A stretch of DNA of 64,000 nt from an uncultured Prevotella sp. (lineage in GTDB: Bacteria; Bacteroidota; Bacteroidia; Bacteroidales; Bacteroidaceae). Location: contig UQJC01000003.1 of the NCBI GenBank assembly GCA_900541335.1, positions 56,129 to 120,128 on the forward strand, read 5' to 3'. Of the stretch, positions 51,893-59,985 are shown in pieces. Numbering within the stretch: the first letter of the stretch is position 1; every line of letters begins with the position of its first letter. The notes under the pieces were generated by a model. The model had not been told where the DNA came from. It made no database searches and worked only from the letters and a program-made list of their open reading frames with translations. Position numbers and translations under genes: made by a program.

Positions 51893-52573
51893 TTAGAAAA
51901 AGAGTGCTTTGAGCGCAAAGAATATCATGGGCATGAAGAGTGCAGGAAGCAGGTTGATGGTTTTGCAGTCCTTGATGTGGAGTATGCCTAAACCTGAGGC
52001 CGCAATCAGTATGCCACCGACGAGTGATACCTCACTGATTAATTCATCCGAAATAAAGTTACGTGATAACATCGCGATACCATAGATGCTGGTCATCCAA
52101 ATAAATACGACAATGGCGGTCAGTGCCGTACCAAAACCGTAGGATGAGGCCAGTACAATCATCGTAACGAGGTTGAGCGTGGCCGCAGTCATGAGGTAAG
52201 TGTTGTCCCCGTAAAGGGCACTCATGACGGGGCCCATCATGGCAAGAGTGCCGACACAACAAAGCAGAATGGCTGTTGTGATGCCTTCAGCAAGGTTGGT
52301 TGTCGAAATCTTTCGGGTAGCCACGTCCATGCGTTGGTCGAGTTTAAGTACCGTTCCGACCAGACCGCCAATCGAAAGACAGAAGATAAAGAGCACCGGG
52401 TATTGGGTCTTCTGCATACTTCCGATTGCCACATTGATACCCAGCACCAGGGCACAAAGTCCCATGGCCGTGTTCATCACGTTGATGTACTTTTCACTGA
52501 TGCTTTTCCTAAAAAGCGCGCCGATGGCACTGCCCAATACGACAGCCACGGCATTGATGATAATAGCAAACAT
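51893..52573 (-). CDS. DUF554 integral membrane protein
   Basis: A 226-residue protein with about seven hydrophobic helices. It begins IIINAVAVVLGSAIGALF, and the GLCALVLGINVAIGS and AEGITTAILLCCVGTLAMMGP segments are typical of DUF554 (YdfK-like). Function unknown. It is followed after 21 bp by the DUF3298 gene, so the two are probably co-transcribed. Confidence 0.88.
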   Translation of the reverse strand: MFAIIINAVAVVLGSAIGALFRKSISEKYINVMNTAMGLCALVLGINVAIGSMQKTQYPVLFIFCLSIGGLVGTVLKLDQRMDVATRKISTTNLAEGITTAILLCCVGTLAMMGPVMSALYGDNTYLMTAATLNLVTMIVLASSYGFGTALTAIVVFIWMTSIYGIAMLSRNFISDELISEVSLVGGILIAASGLGILHIKDCKTINLLPALFMPMIFFALKALFF

Positions 52574-52683
52574 AGAGAGTTGTATGGGGTTAAATTACCG
52601 CGATTTCTTGCCGGTATAATGGGAAGAGGCTTCTCGTTGAGGCTTGAAATCGTCAGTATTCCGCAGAGCGGATTCATTGCCTG

Positions 52684-52691
52684 CAAAGATA
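52684..52691 (-). promoter_or_regulatory. -7 box for DUF554 gene
   Basis: TATCTTTG on the minus strand, 110 nt upstream of the DUF554 start codon. Confidence 0.6.
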
Positions 52692-52819
52692 GTGATAGAA
52701 TGCCCCTACCGTTGCGTTTGCTGAGATTTTTCCTAACGATTTTTTTGCGGTTAAGCATGGCTTTAGTTCCTTTGTGTACTCTCTTCTTCATTTCTTTCTT
52801 CGTAACTCTCTATTCTTCT

Positions 52820-53413
52820 ATGAAAGTAGTTCTTCTCAATGGCAGTCCCCATCGGCAGGGAAAGGTAGCCCAGTTGTTGATGGCGATGCAGGAAGAGGCC
52901 GAACGTCAAGGCATGCAGACCCGTTTGATTCAGGTAAGCGACTTGAAGGTTCAACCTTGTTGCGGTTGCATGCAGTGCCGCAGTTTGCGTCGCTGTGTCT
53001 TACCCGTTGACGATGCGCAGCAAGTATTGCAAGCTTTGAAGGAAGCCGATGCTTTGGTCATTGGAGCTCCCTGTTATTGGGCCAATATGCCTGGAAGTTT
53101 AAAAGTGCTTTTCGATCGTTTGGTTTATGGCTTGATGGACGACAGTGCGGGACGTTTACCGCGCCCTCTGCATCGGGGTAAACGCGCTCTTCTCGTAGTG
53201 ACAGCTTCCACGCCTTATCCCTTCAATTTCCTGTTTGATCAAACCAGCGGTACGCTTCGTTCTTTGCGCGCCGTGTTAAAGTGGAGTGGATTTCGTGTCG
53301 TTGGTCAGTTGGTGCGAAGTGGAACCAAAGTCCATCCGCAATTGCGAGAGCGCGACTTGGCGGCCGCGCGTCAAATCGTTGGTAGATTGAAACGTCGCTT
53401 CGTGTGGTTCTGA
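52820..53413 (+). CDS. NAD(P)H-dependent flavin oxidoreductase (flavodoxin-like fold)
   Basis: A 197-residue protein from ATG 52820. It begins MKVVLLNGSPHRQGKVAQLL (FMN phosphate loop GSPHRQGKV). CCGCMQC near 50 and PCYWANMPGSLKVLFDR near 90 are typical of the FMN-dependent NADPH reductase family with a CxxCxxC-like cluster. A longer reading would run antisense through the DUF554 gene and is not supported. Substrate unknown. A strong terminator follows. Confidence 0.88.
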   Translation: MKVVLLNGSPHRQGKVAQLLMAMQEEAERQGMQTRLIQVSDLKVQPCCGCMQCRSLRRCVLPVDDAQQVLQALKEADALVIGAPCYWANMPGSLKVLFDRLVYGLMDDSAGRLPRPLHRGKRALLVVTASTPYPFNFLFDQTSGTLRSLRAVLKWSGFRVVGQLVRSGTKVHPQLRERDLAAARQIVGRLKRRFVWF

Positions 53414-53440
53414 CTTCCGCTGTGCTTCTTCTATCAAAGA

Positions 53441-53482
53441 AAAAGACTTCTGTTGAGTTTAGTAGCTCAACAGAAGTCTTTT
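53441..53482. terminator. Bidirectional terminator before fabI
   Basis: A 17-bp perfect stem (AAAAGACTTCTGTTGAG / CTCAACAGAAGTCTTTT) with T-runs on both strands, between convergent genes. Confidence 0.9.
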
Positions 53483-53508
53483 TGTCGTTTATAGCCTAAT
53501 CGTGCAGA

Positions 53509-54366
53509 TTAGCCGTAAATCACCTTACCATTTTCGTCCTCGTAAGGCTTGAGGTCTTTGGCATACTGGTTCATAGCGCGGAGGCTCATACCCATGCAAG
53601 AGAAACCGCCATCGTGGTAGAGGTTCTGCATTGTCACCTTACGAGTGAAGTCAGAGAACATCATCACACAGTAGTCAGCACATTCCTCTGCGTTAGCGTT
53701 GCCAAGGGGAGACATCTTGTCAGCGAAGTCCATGAGGTTGTCCATGTCCTTGATACCCTTACCGGCAGTCGTAGCCGTGGGGCTCTGAGAGATGGTGTTG
53801 ATACGTACGTGCTTCTCACGACCATAGATGTAACCGAAGGAGCGAGCAATGCTTTCGAGCATGCTCTTAGCGTCAGCCATGTCGTTGTAACCGAAGAAGG
53901 TACGCTGAGCTGCCACGTAGCTCAAGGCAATTACTGAACCGTATTCAGCAATGGCATCCATCTTCTTGGCAACCTGGAGCATTTTGTGGAATGAGATGGC
54001 AGAGATATCAAGCGTCTTTTGCAGATAACCGTAGTCGAGGTCATCGTAACGGCGGTGCTTACGCACGTTGGGGCTCATGCCGATAGAGTGAAGTACAAAG
54101 TCCACCTTGCCACCGAGCACTTCCATAGACTGGGCAAATACTTTTTCAAGGTCCTCTACGCTGGTAGCATCAGCGGGAATGACGGTCGCACCGATTTGTT
54201 CCGCGAGTTTATCGAGCGTACCCATGCGGAGCGCCATCGGCGTGTTGCTCAGCGTAATCTGAGCACCTTCCTGAGCAGCCTTAACAGCTACCTTCCAGGC
54301 GATAGAGTCTTCGTTGAGTGCACCAAAGATGATGCCGCGCTTGCCTTGCAATAAGTTGTGAGTCAT
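53509..54366 (-). CDS. fabI: Enoyl-ACP reductase FabI
   Basis: A 285-residue NADH-dependent SDR of fatty acid synthesis. The ATG at 54366 lies after a -7 box at 54470-54477, so longer starts are excluded. Cofactor loop GALNEDSIAW near residue 15; HSIGMSPNVR near 96; active site GYNDMADAKSML (Tyr-x6-Lys). TATTAGKGIKDMDNLMDF matches the substrate-binding lid. It is a single gene with its own terminator. Confidence 0.94.
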   Translation of the reverse strand: MTHNLLQGKRGIIFGALNEDSIAWKVAVKAAQEGAQITLSNTPMALRMGTLDKLAEQIGATVIPADATSVEDLEKVFAQSMEVLGGKVDFVLHSIGMSPNVRKHRRYDDLDYGYLQKTLDISAISFHKMLQVAKKMDAIAEYGSVIALSYVAAQRTFFGYNDMADAKSMLESIARSFGYIYGREKHVRINTISQSPTATTAGKGIKDMDNLMDFADKMSPLGNANAEECADYCVMMFSDFTRKVTMQNLYHDGGFSCMGMSLRAMNQYAKDLKPYEDENGKVIYG

Positions 54367-54469
54367 AACGATATAAATGGGGATTGTGAGGGGCTGTATC
54401 TGTGGGCCGTACTTTTGCCGCATCCTCTTTGAAAGGGAAGATAAAGCCGCTCGGTTTAATAATTCTGCG

Positions 54470-54477
54470 CAAAAGTA
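54470..54477 (-). promoter_or_regulatory. -7 box for fabI
   Basis: TACTTTTG on the minus strand, 103 nt upstream of the start codon. Confidence 0.65.
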
Positions 54478-54554
54478 CGAAACATGTGCAGTCTGACCAA
54501 ATTTCACACCCGTTAAGTCATGTTCCGAGGGCTGGGTGTAAGGTCTATAACACA

Positions 54555-54591
54555 ACGAAGGTGCTTTAACACGCGGTTAAAGCACCTTCGT
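54555..54591 (-). terminator. Hairpin after the EamA transporter gene
   Basis: A 16-bp perfect stem (ACGAAGGTGCTTTAAC / GTTAAAGCACCTTCGT, 5-nt loop) 32 bp beyond the transporter stop. No T-run. Confidence 0.75.
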
Positions 54592-54622
54592 AAAGGAGGA
54601 ATCATCCGTTTGCACTCAAGGG

Positions 54623-55507
54623 TTAGCGACGGCGAGTCCAAATAATGATCATCACAGCCGGGATGATGAGGCAGATGCCCGTTAGTACTTGCCAGGTAAA
54701 GGCTTCGTGAAGCAGGGTGCAACCGATGATAACGGCGGTGAGCGGTTCGAGTGCACCAATGACTGCAGTCATCGTACTGCCGATGCGCTTAACGGCAAGC
54801 ACCAAACAAATGTTGGTCGTCACCGTACAGATGAGGGCAAGTGATACCAAGTTGGTGGCTTGCAGGGTGGTCTGAATTGGGCGGAAGGCCCCCTGACGCA
54901 GGGCCTCTGCACCAAAGATGAGGGCGCCGATAAACATCACATAGAACACCAGTTTGGTACTTTCCAGTTGCGCCGCCCGTGAACGGTTGACACGAATGAG
55001 GTAAAGCGCATAGCAGACTGCCGAGATGAGGGCAATGATGACGCCCTTGAGGCTCATGCTTCCCGTGGGGTCCCACGAAAGAATGCCGACCCCGACCACA
55101 GCCATACCAATGGCCAGGAGGGTGCTGAGCTGGCGTGCTTCGTGGTAGAAGGTCATCATGATGAGTGCAGTGACAACGGGGTAGAAGAAGTGAAGCGTTG
55201 TTGCGATACCACTTGGCATATAATTATAACTGTCTATCAGGAAGAGGGCGGAGCCATCGGAGATGAATGCCAAATAAATCAAGGAAACCACTTCACCGCG
55301 ATTGACCTTGAAACTCTTGCGGCGGTAGAGCATGAAAGCACCGATAACGAGGGAGGCGAAGCCAAAGCGGTAAAAGAGAATCGAGGGGTCGGGCATGAAG
55401 TTGGCTGTCGAGGCAGCTTCCTTGAGGGGAAGGGTAAAGAAGGGGATAAATCCGTAGCAAATGGCAGCGGCAAGGGCGAATAAAACGCCAAGAAGGGTGG
55501 GCGACAT
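54623..55507 (-). CDS. EamA/DMT-family transporter
   Basis: A 294-residue inner-membrane protein with ten predicted helices in two EamA repeats. The first ends near IATTLHFFYPVVTALIMM, the second near STMTAVIGALEPLTAVIIGCTLLHE, which carries the family's E-P-hydrophobic motif. Such proteins move amino acids, nucleosides or other small solutes; the substrate cannot be read from sequence. It is transcribed alone. Confidence 0.88.
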   Translation of the reverse strand: MSPTLLGVLFALAAAICYGFIPFFTLPLKEAASTANFMPDPSILFYRFGFASLVIGAFMLYRRKSFKVNRGEVVSLIYLAFISDGSALFLIDSYNYMPSGIATTLHFFYPVVTALIMMTFYHEARQLSTLLAIGMAVVGVGILSWDPTGSMSLKGVIIALISAVCYALYLIRVNRSRAAQLESTKLVFYVMFIGALIFGAEALRQGAFRPIQTTLQATNLVSLALICTVTTNICLVLAVKRIGSTMTAVIGALEPLTAVIIGCTLLHEAFTWQVLTGICLIIPAVMIIIWTRRR

Positions 55508-55639
55508 GATGAGTAATGTTTTTAGTGGAGCTTTATAAGTAGGAGTTTGAAAAGGTGGGTAAAGCGCAGAATGCTTGATTATTGCACTCAGAAGGCATGG
55601 GTAGTAAGCTAACGAGTCGAATTGTAGTCAACTATGTGG

Positions 55640-55790
55640 CTGCGTCGGTGACGAGGCCACATTTGTAGGTCATAATGTGTTCTTGTCGGTGACGAGGCCA
55701 CATTTGTAGGTCGTAATGTGTTCTCGTCGGTGACGAGGCCACATTGTTAGGTGCTCAATGTGTATTCTTACACTATGAGGCCACATTTAC
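55640..55790 (+). repeat. 41-bp tandem array, about 3.6 units
   Basis: GTCGGTGACGAGGCCACATT recurs at 55644, 55685 and 55726 (exact 41-bp step), then a diverged partial unit ending CACTATGAGGCCACATT. Each unit holds CCACAT and ATGTG as an internal inverted repeat. It lies between the EamA transporter and the nitroreductase stop and may cover the latter's 3' end. Confidence 0.9.
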
Positions 55791-56422
55791 CAACCGTTGA
55801 AGTGAATATTGTCTGCGTTGTATTTATCCTTGGGCTTCGGATCGCCCTTGGGGTGTCCAATAGGAATCAGATTGAGCGGTACGATGTAGTCAGGCAGTTG
55901 AAGCGCGGTGCGCACAGCCTGTACCCGGTCTTCGTAGGGGTGAACACCCGTCCACACGGCTCCCAGTCCCAAAGCTTCTGCCGCAAGTAGCAGGTTCTCA
56001 CTGGCTGCCGAGCAGTCAAAGGTCCAGTTGCCCGAAGGTTTTCCGTCCCTTCCCTTAATTGAAAGGTCGCCGCAAACTAAGATTGCCGCAGGTGCCTCTT
56101 TCAGCATTTGGGCATAGGGCAATTGAGCGGCCAGAGTATCCATCGTGGCGCGTTCATCCAGTACGATGAATTTCCAAGGGCGCATGTCGCGACCAGTAGG
56201 TGCCGCCATGGCGGCGCGGAGTAAAGTGTCCAGTTGGGAGCGGCGCACGGGTTCGTCCGTAAACGAACGGACACTTTTGCGTGCCAAGATATTTTGAAAG
56301 ACCACCTCAGCCCGGTTGATGGGTTGGGCATCGGGTTGAGCTTCTAGTTGAAAGACGAGGCGGACCAAGGTGGCGAGCAAGGCCACGGTCAGCACGAGGG
56401 ATACGAGTTTATACTTGTTCAT
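55787..56422 (-). CDS. Nitroreductase-family protein with N-terminal membrane anchor
   Basis: A 211-residue protein. A hydrophobic segment (VSLVLTVALLATLVRLVF, about 7-24) precedes an FMN-dependent nitroreductase fold: RKSVRSFTDEPV (about 49-60), AAMAAPTGRDMRPWKFIVL (near 71), and GLGAVWTGVHPYE (near 151). Length of the catalytic part is normal. An anchored nitroreductase is unusual, and the 15-bp gap from the upstream flavinylated redox protein suggests one functional unit. Substrate unknown. Confidence 0.85.
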   Translation of the reverse strand: MNKYKLVSLVLTVALLATLVRLVFQLEAQPDAQPINRAEVVFQNILARKSVRSFTDEPVRRSQLDTLLRAAMAAPTGRDMRPWKFIVLDERATMDTLAAQLPYAQMLKEAPAAILVCGDLSIKGRDGKPSGNWTFDCSAASENLLLAAEALGLGAVWTGVHPYEDRVQAVRTALQLPDYIVPLNLIPIGHPKGDPKPKDKYNADNIHFNGW

Positions 56423-56437
56423 AACAACGCAGATTAC

Positions 56438-57613
56438 TTATTGGTCGGACAGGTCGAGCAGGGCACCCATGGGACAAAGGCTGTGACACCAAAGGCGGGG
56501 CACAAAGCAGCTGCTCAGGATAAAGAGGGCACCTAAGATGAGTACAACGGGTGAAACGGTCGTGACGAGAAAGGCTGTAAATGGTTCGTAGTCCAGCAAG
56601 AAGCCACCCAATCCCGTCCACAGCAACAGCAGTAGAAGGGCAAGCGCGGTCCAGCGTATGCGCTTCATCCAGCGATAGACTGAGGGCGAAACCTGTATTT
56701 TAGGGAGTGGCAATCGGGCTGTCAGTTCTTGCAGACTGCCGAAGGGACATACCCAGGTGCAATAGTAATGCTTCTTACCCAGGAACGGGAGGAGTAAGGC
56801 TGTGAACAAGACCGCAAGGGTTGGCAGGTATGCAAGCGGGTCGAGTCCGTGGGCTATCCAACCGCGAAGAAGTGAAAGCGAAAGAAACTGTCCGCACCAA
56901 AAGCCGAGTACGCCCACGTTGAGCACAAGGACAACCAGCCGTGCCATTCGGTTACCGCGCAATCGCCAGGCAGTAAAGATGCCGAAGAGTAATACCGATA
57001 GAACGGCCGCCGTGCGCCCCCAACCAATGACGGGAGTTTGCCCCGTTTGTTGCTGGGCGACTGCGCGAGCTTGCAACGTCTGTCGAATGTTTTCGATAAT
57101 CGCCCTGCTTGAGAAGGTGGCTCCGCTGACCGCATCAACTTGTAGGTTTGCTCCTGCTTCAGCAGTTAGTCCGAGCCAGTGGGGTAGGAGGCTTTCCTGC
57201 GCCCGACGAAAGAAGTCTGGGGTTTCGGCATTCTCTCCGGAAGTAATGGCTTGGATTTTTCCTGAAGTATCCAGGAAGAGAAACAGGGGCGTCGGTCCGG
57301 CAAAGCCTTTCACTTGCGAAGCGTAAGGTGCCGAACTGATGAGGGTGCCCAGCTGCTGATTCTCCTTAGAAACCACTTGCCAGGAAGCCGAATCGCAGGC
57401 GATGAGTTGCACGTTGTCCGCATCGAGCTGTAAGGCCTTTAATAGTGTCGCAGGGGGCATACGGCTTGTCGTAGGTGGCTGTGCACTCTGTTGGCCGATA
57501 GGTCGTCCGTAGAGGTGGCGCGTCCATACCGCTGCTGCCGAGAGCATCAGAAAGATGATCAGTAAGGACAGCATACGACTGAGCACGCGATGAAGAGAAG
57601 GGGGAATGAACAT
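56438..57613 (-). CDS. NosR-like flavinylated membrane redox protein
   Basis: A 391-residue protein. A transmembrane helix (about 15-30) leads to an extracytoplasmic FMN-binding domain (about 60-185) with DAVSGAT at 160-166, the ApbE flavinylation motif; Thr166 would carry FMN. Five further helices follow. Cytoplasmic 4Fe-4S-type Cys clusters are CTWVCPFGSLQE (Cys285, Cys289) and CFVPRLWCHSLCPMGALLDL (Cys369, Cys376, Cys380). The layout matches NosR/RnfG-type electron conduits. The next gene is the anchored nitroreductase, which may accept the electrons. The gene also lies directly downstream of aroB. Confidence 0.88.
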   Translation of the reverse strand: MFIPPSLHRVLSRMLSLLIIFLMLSAAAVWTRHLYGRPIGQQSAQPPTTSRMPPATLLKALQLDADNVQLIACDSASWQVVSKENQQLGTLISSAPYASQVKGFAGPTPLFLFLDTSGKIQAITSGENAETPDFFRRAQESLLPHWLGLTAEAGANLQVDAVSGATFSSRAIIENIRQTLQARAVAQQQTGQTPVIGWGRTAAVLSVLLFGIFTAWRLRGNRMARLVVLVLNVGVLGFWCGQFLSLSLLRGWIAHGLDPLAYLPTLAVLFTALLLPFLGKKHYYCTWVCPFGSLQELTARLPLPKIQVSPSVYRWMKRIRWTALALLLLLLWTGLGGFLLDYEPFTAFLVTTVSPVVLILGALFILSSCFVPRLWCHSLCPMGALLDLSDQ

Positions 57614-57694
57614 GAGAGGGAAGTTGAGGAAAATGAATCGTTGGCAGACTGGGGGAAAAGCAGGAGGGGTTCGCCCGTCACACGTCGCCTTGCA

Positions 57695-58741
57695 TTAACC
57701 TTCGCGCAGGAAGTCCAAGCTGTCCAGCACCGCTTCGCGCGCAAGGTGTTGGTTAAGGCGAATGTCGCCAATGCCACCGAGTAAGGTAAAGTTGATGTGG
57801 CCGCCTTCATTCTTTTTGTCGTGTTGCATGAGGGCATACAGCCGCTCGTAGTCCTTGCAAGTAAAGGCAAAGGGGCCATACACTTCACGGATGAACGTAA
57901 CCGTTTGGCGCATCTTCTCCGTAGGAAATCCTGTTGTGAGCACACTGAGGAAGAGTTCGCAGACCATGCCCCAGGCAACAGCATAACCGTGAAGTACGGG
58001 ACGGTTTTGTTCCAAAGCCAAACTTTCGAAGGCATGGCCTACGGTGTGGCCGAGGTTGAGTGCCTTGCGTAACCCGAGCTCGTGTGGGTCTTCCGTTACA
58101 ATGCGTTGCTTGGTGCGCACGCTTTGTTCTACAAGTTGTTGCAGGTGGTCATAGTCCGGACATGAAAAGTCAAATTTCAAATGGTCTGCCCACATGGCTT
58201 CGTTTTCCAAGAGTGCATGTTTCAGCATCTCGGCATAACCCGAGCGCAGGTTTTCCGTGTCGAGTGTACGCAGGAAGGTGGTATCAATAATGACCGCTTT
58301 GCTTTCGCAGAAGTTGCCGATTTCGTTTTTCAGTCCGTTGAAGTTAATGCCCGTCTTTCCGCCGACAGCGGCATCAACCATTGAGAGCAAGGTTGTCGGA
58401 ATGTTGATAAAACGAATGCCGCGCTTGAAGGTGGCAGCTGCAAAGCCGCCCAAGTCGGTCACCATGCCTCCACCTAAATTGATGAGCAGCGAGTGACGTG
58501 AACCACCGTGTTCGCCCAGTTCTTTCCATACGTGGGCTAAGGTGTCGAGGTCTTTGTGCGCATCGGTCGCTCCAATCACGATTTCGTAAGCATCGGTCAA
58601 AGCCGAGCATTCCTTGAGTAGGGGCAGGCAGAGTTCGTGTGTCGTCGTGTCGGTCAATACAAAAATGCGGTCTGGATGCAGGTCTTGGCAGAGACGTTGA
58701 AGCGCTGCATCAGTATGATGGGTAAAGAGAAGGGTTTGCAT
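57695..58741 (-). CDS. aroB: 3-dehydroquinate synthase
   Basis: A 348-residue enzyme of the shikimate pathway. Motifs: GGGMVTDLGGFAAATFKRGI (NAD region, about 89-108), PTTLLSMVDAAVGGKTGINF near 115, KHALLENEAMW, and the metal ligands in LNLGHTVGHAFE near 233. Length is normal. The ATG is preceded by an octamer-periodic leader (58742-58773). It is apart from the other aromatic genes at 21.5-25.6 kb. Confidence 0.95.
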   Translation of the reverse strand: MQTLLFTHHTDAALQRLCQDLHPDRIFVLTDTTTHELCLPLLKECSALTDAYEIVIGATDAHKDLDTLAHVWKELGEHGGSRHSLLINLGGGMVTDLGGFAAATFKRGIRFINIPTTLLSMVDAAVGGKTGINFNGLKNEIGNFCESKAVIIDTTFLRTLDTENLRSGYAEMLKHALLENEAMWADHLKFDFSCPDYDHLQQLVEQSVRTKQRIVTEDPHELGLRKALNLGHTVGHAFESLALEQNRPVLHGYAVAWGMVCELFLSVLTTGFPTEKMRQTVTFIREVYGPFAFTCKDYERLYALMQHDKKNEGGHINFTLLGGIGDIRLNQHLAREAVLDSLDFLREG

Positions 58742-58773
58742 GGGAAATGCGGTTATGGGATTATGCGGTTAAG
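58742..58773 (-). repeat. 8-bp periodic leader tract before aroB
   Basis: Read on the minus strand: CTTAACCG, CATAATCC, CATAACCG, CATTTCCC, then ATG, all in register. Confidence 0.7.
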
Positions 58774-58807
58774 GAGTTTATAGCGAACGCTCATCGACAG
58801 CCACTTG

Positions 58808-59251
58808 TTAACCTTCAAAGTGTTCAATAGCTTCGCGGTAGTTCGTTGGCATTTCAGCTGACTCCTGTGTCTTCAGGTTGAAACAAACCATTACCGTGGT
58901 ACATTGGCATACGACGAGATTGGTCTTTAAGTTGAGTGCACGTTGTTGCAAGGTGAAGCTCTTGGTGCCGATGTGTGAAACTCGTGTTTCGATGACAATC
59001 TCATCTCCATAGAAGATGGGGAAGATAAAGTCTGCATTGATATTGGCAATGACAGGCACAATCTCTGAACTGCGGTAATCTACCTTCAGCACATTTTGTA
59101 AGTATTCCTGTTTGCCCAGGTCGTAATAGGCAAAGTAGGCATTGTTGTTGACGTGACCGTAGCGGTCGACATCGTTGAATCGTATCTGAATGGGGAGACG
59201 GTGGTGATAAACAGCCTCGGTCTCCATCGGTTGGTTGGGTTGATTATTCAT
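58808..59251 (-). CDS. Hotdog-fold acyl-CoA thioesterase (4HBT/YbgC type)
   Basis: A 147-residue protein. The catalytic-type segment RFNDVDRYGHVNNNAYFAYYDLGKQEY matches 4-hydroxybenzoyl-CoA/YbgC-like thioesterases, with Asp near 29 as the active residue. IANINADFIFPIFYGDEIVIETRV is the central beta sheet. Natural substrate unknown. It sits between a small unknown gene and aroB, in the same direction. Confidence 0.88.
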   Translation of the reverse strand: MNNQPNQPMETEAVYHHRLPIQIRFNDVDRYGHVNNNAYFAYYDLGKQEYLQNVLKVDYRSSEIVPVIANINADFIFPIFYGDEIVIETRVSHIGTKSFTLQQRALNLKTNLVVCQCTTVMVCFNLKTQESAEMPTNYREAIEHFEG

Positions 59252-59352
59252 AGGAGGGTAGTTTTTACTGATAGGGAGTGATGTTTAATCTGTTTTCAAG
59301 TCGTGTGGGCTGACAGGGGACAAAGAATGGGCCGCTGATTAGACCAGCTGCG

Positions 59353-59634
59353 TCAGTCCGAAGTCAGTCCGAATTCTCGAGCCAGTGCCGCCAGTCGTTG
59401 GCGGTCGGGAACCATTTCCATCGAATCTTCGTCTATGTGGCAAAGCGAGCGAATCGCAAAGATGCCGCATGCTTCGTCGGTTCTGTGTATCCCGACGTTG
59501 CGGAAGAGGTGGTTGCGTGCATCGATGATTTCAATCGCATGATTGTTGTAGTCGGCAGGTTCTCCACTTGCTTTCAGCTCGTTTTGAATGAAGCGTTCCA
59601 ACGCATTGATAAAGTTCTTTTGTTCGTTGAGCAT
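59353..59634 (-). CDS. Conserved small protein of unknown function
   Basis: A 93-residue soluble protein from ATG 59634; a -7 box at 59697-59704 and a leader hairpin rule out longer starts. I do not recognise a family. It is acidic, with helix-like LNEQKNFINALERFIQNELK and the segments NNHAIEIIDARNHLFRN and EACGIFAIRSLCHIDED, suggesting an alpha-beta fold. It probably heads an operon with the thioesterase. Confidence 0.7.
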   Translation of the reverse strand: MLNEQKNFINALERFIQNELKASGEPADYNNHAIEIIDARNHLFRNVGIHRTDEACGIFAIRSLCHIDEDSMEMVPDRQRLAALAREFGLTSD

Positions 59635-59650
59635 AGGGATGATTTTAAAA

Positions 59651-59680
59651 TAGGTGCTCAAAGTTATTTTTGAACACCTA
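59651..59680 (-). other. Leader hairpin of the small unknown gene
   Basis: An 11-bp stem with one mismatch (TAGGTG-C-TCAAA / TTTGA-A-CACCTA) between the predicted transcription start and the start codon. Confidence 0.5.
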
Positions 59681-59696
59681 CTTACGAATGAAAGCG

Positions 59697-59704
59697 CAAA
59701 GGTA
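59697..59704 (-). promoter_or_regulatory. -7 box for the small unknown gene
   Basis: TACCTTTG on the minus strand, 62 nt upstream of the ATG at 59634. Confidence 0.65.
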
Positions 59705-59832
59705 TTAAATATGAGATAGAGAGGCTTTCGTTCCCCTTTGTTTTCTCTTACGTTCTGTCCTTGTTTAGCACTTTGTCCTAACAAATTGCGCAAAAAGGAG
59801 GGCTTACTCCGTCGCACTCTTGATAAAAAATG

Positions 59833-59840
59833 TACTTTTG
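59833..59840 (+). promoter_or_regulatory. -7 box for etfB-etfA-acyl-CoA dehydrogenase
   Basis: TACTTTTG on the plus strand, 145 nt upstream of etfB. The leader has no recognised element. No gene lies in 59705-59985. Confidence 0.65.
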
Positions 59841-59985
59841 CGCCGCGTAGATAGCAACATACGGGGCTTCCGCTGCGTTCGCTCCATGTACTTTTCCATC
59901 CCTCTATCTGCATATTTTATTTTATGTATGTGTGGAGAACACTGCGCAACATTTTTCGAACTAATCCCATAAATCAATATAAATA

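Noticed and set aside
52334..52819. N-terminal extension of the NAD(P)H oxidoreductase
   Set aside because: It would run antisense through the DUF554 gene; the flavodoxin-like fold starts at the ATG at 52820.
54410..54417. Plus-strand TACTTTTG within the fabI leader as an antisense promoter
   Set aside because: No gene or -33 element at the right spacing; this motif occurs about 31 times by chance in both strands of the window.
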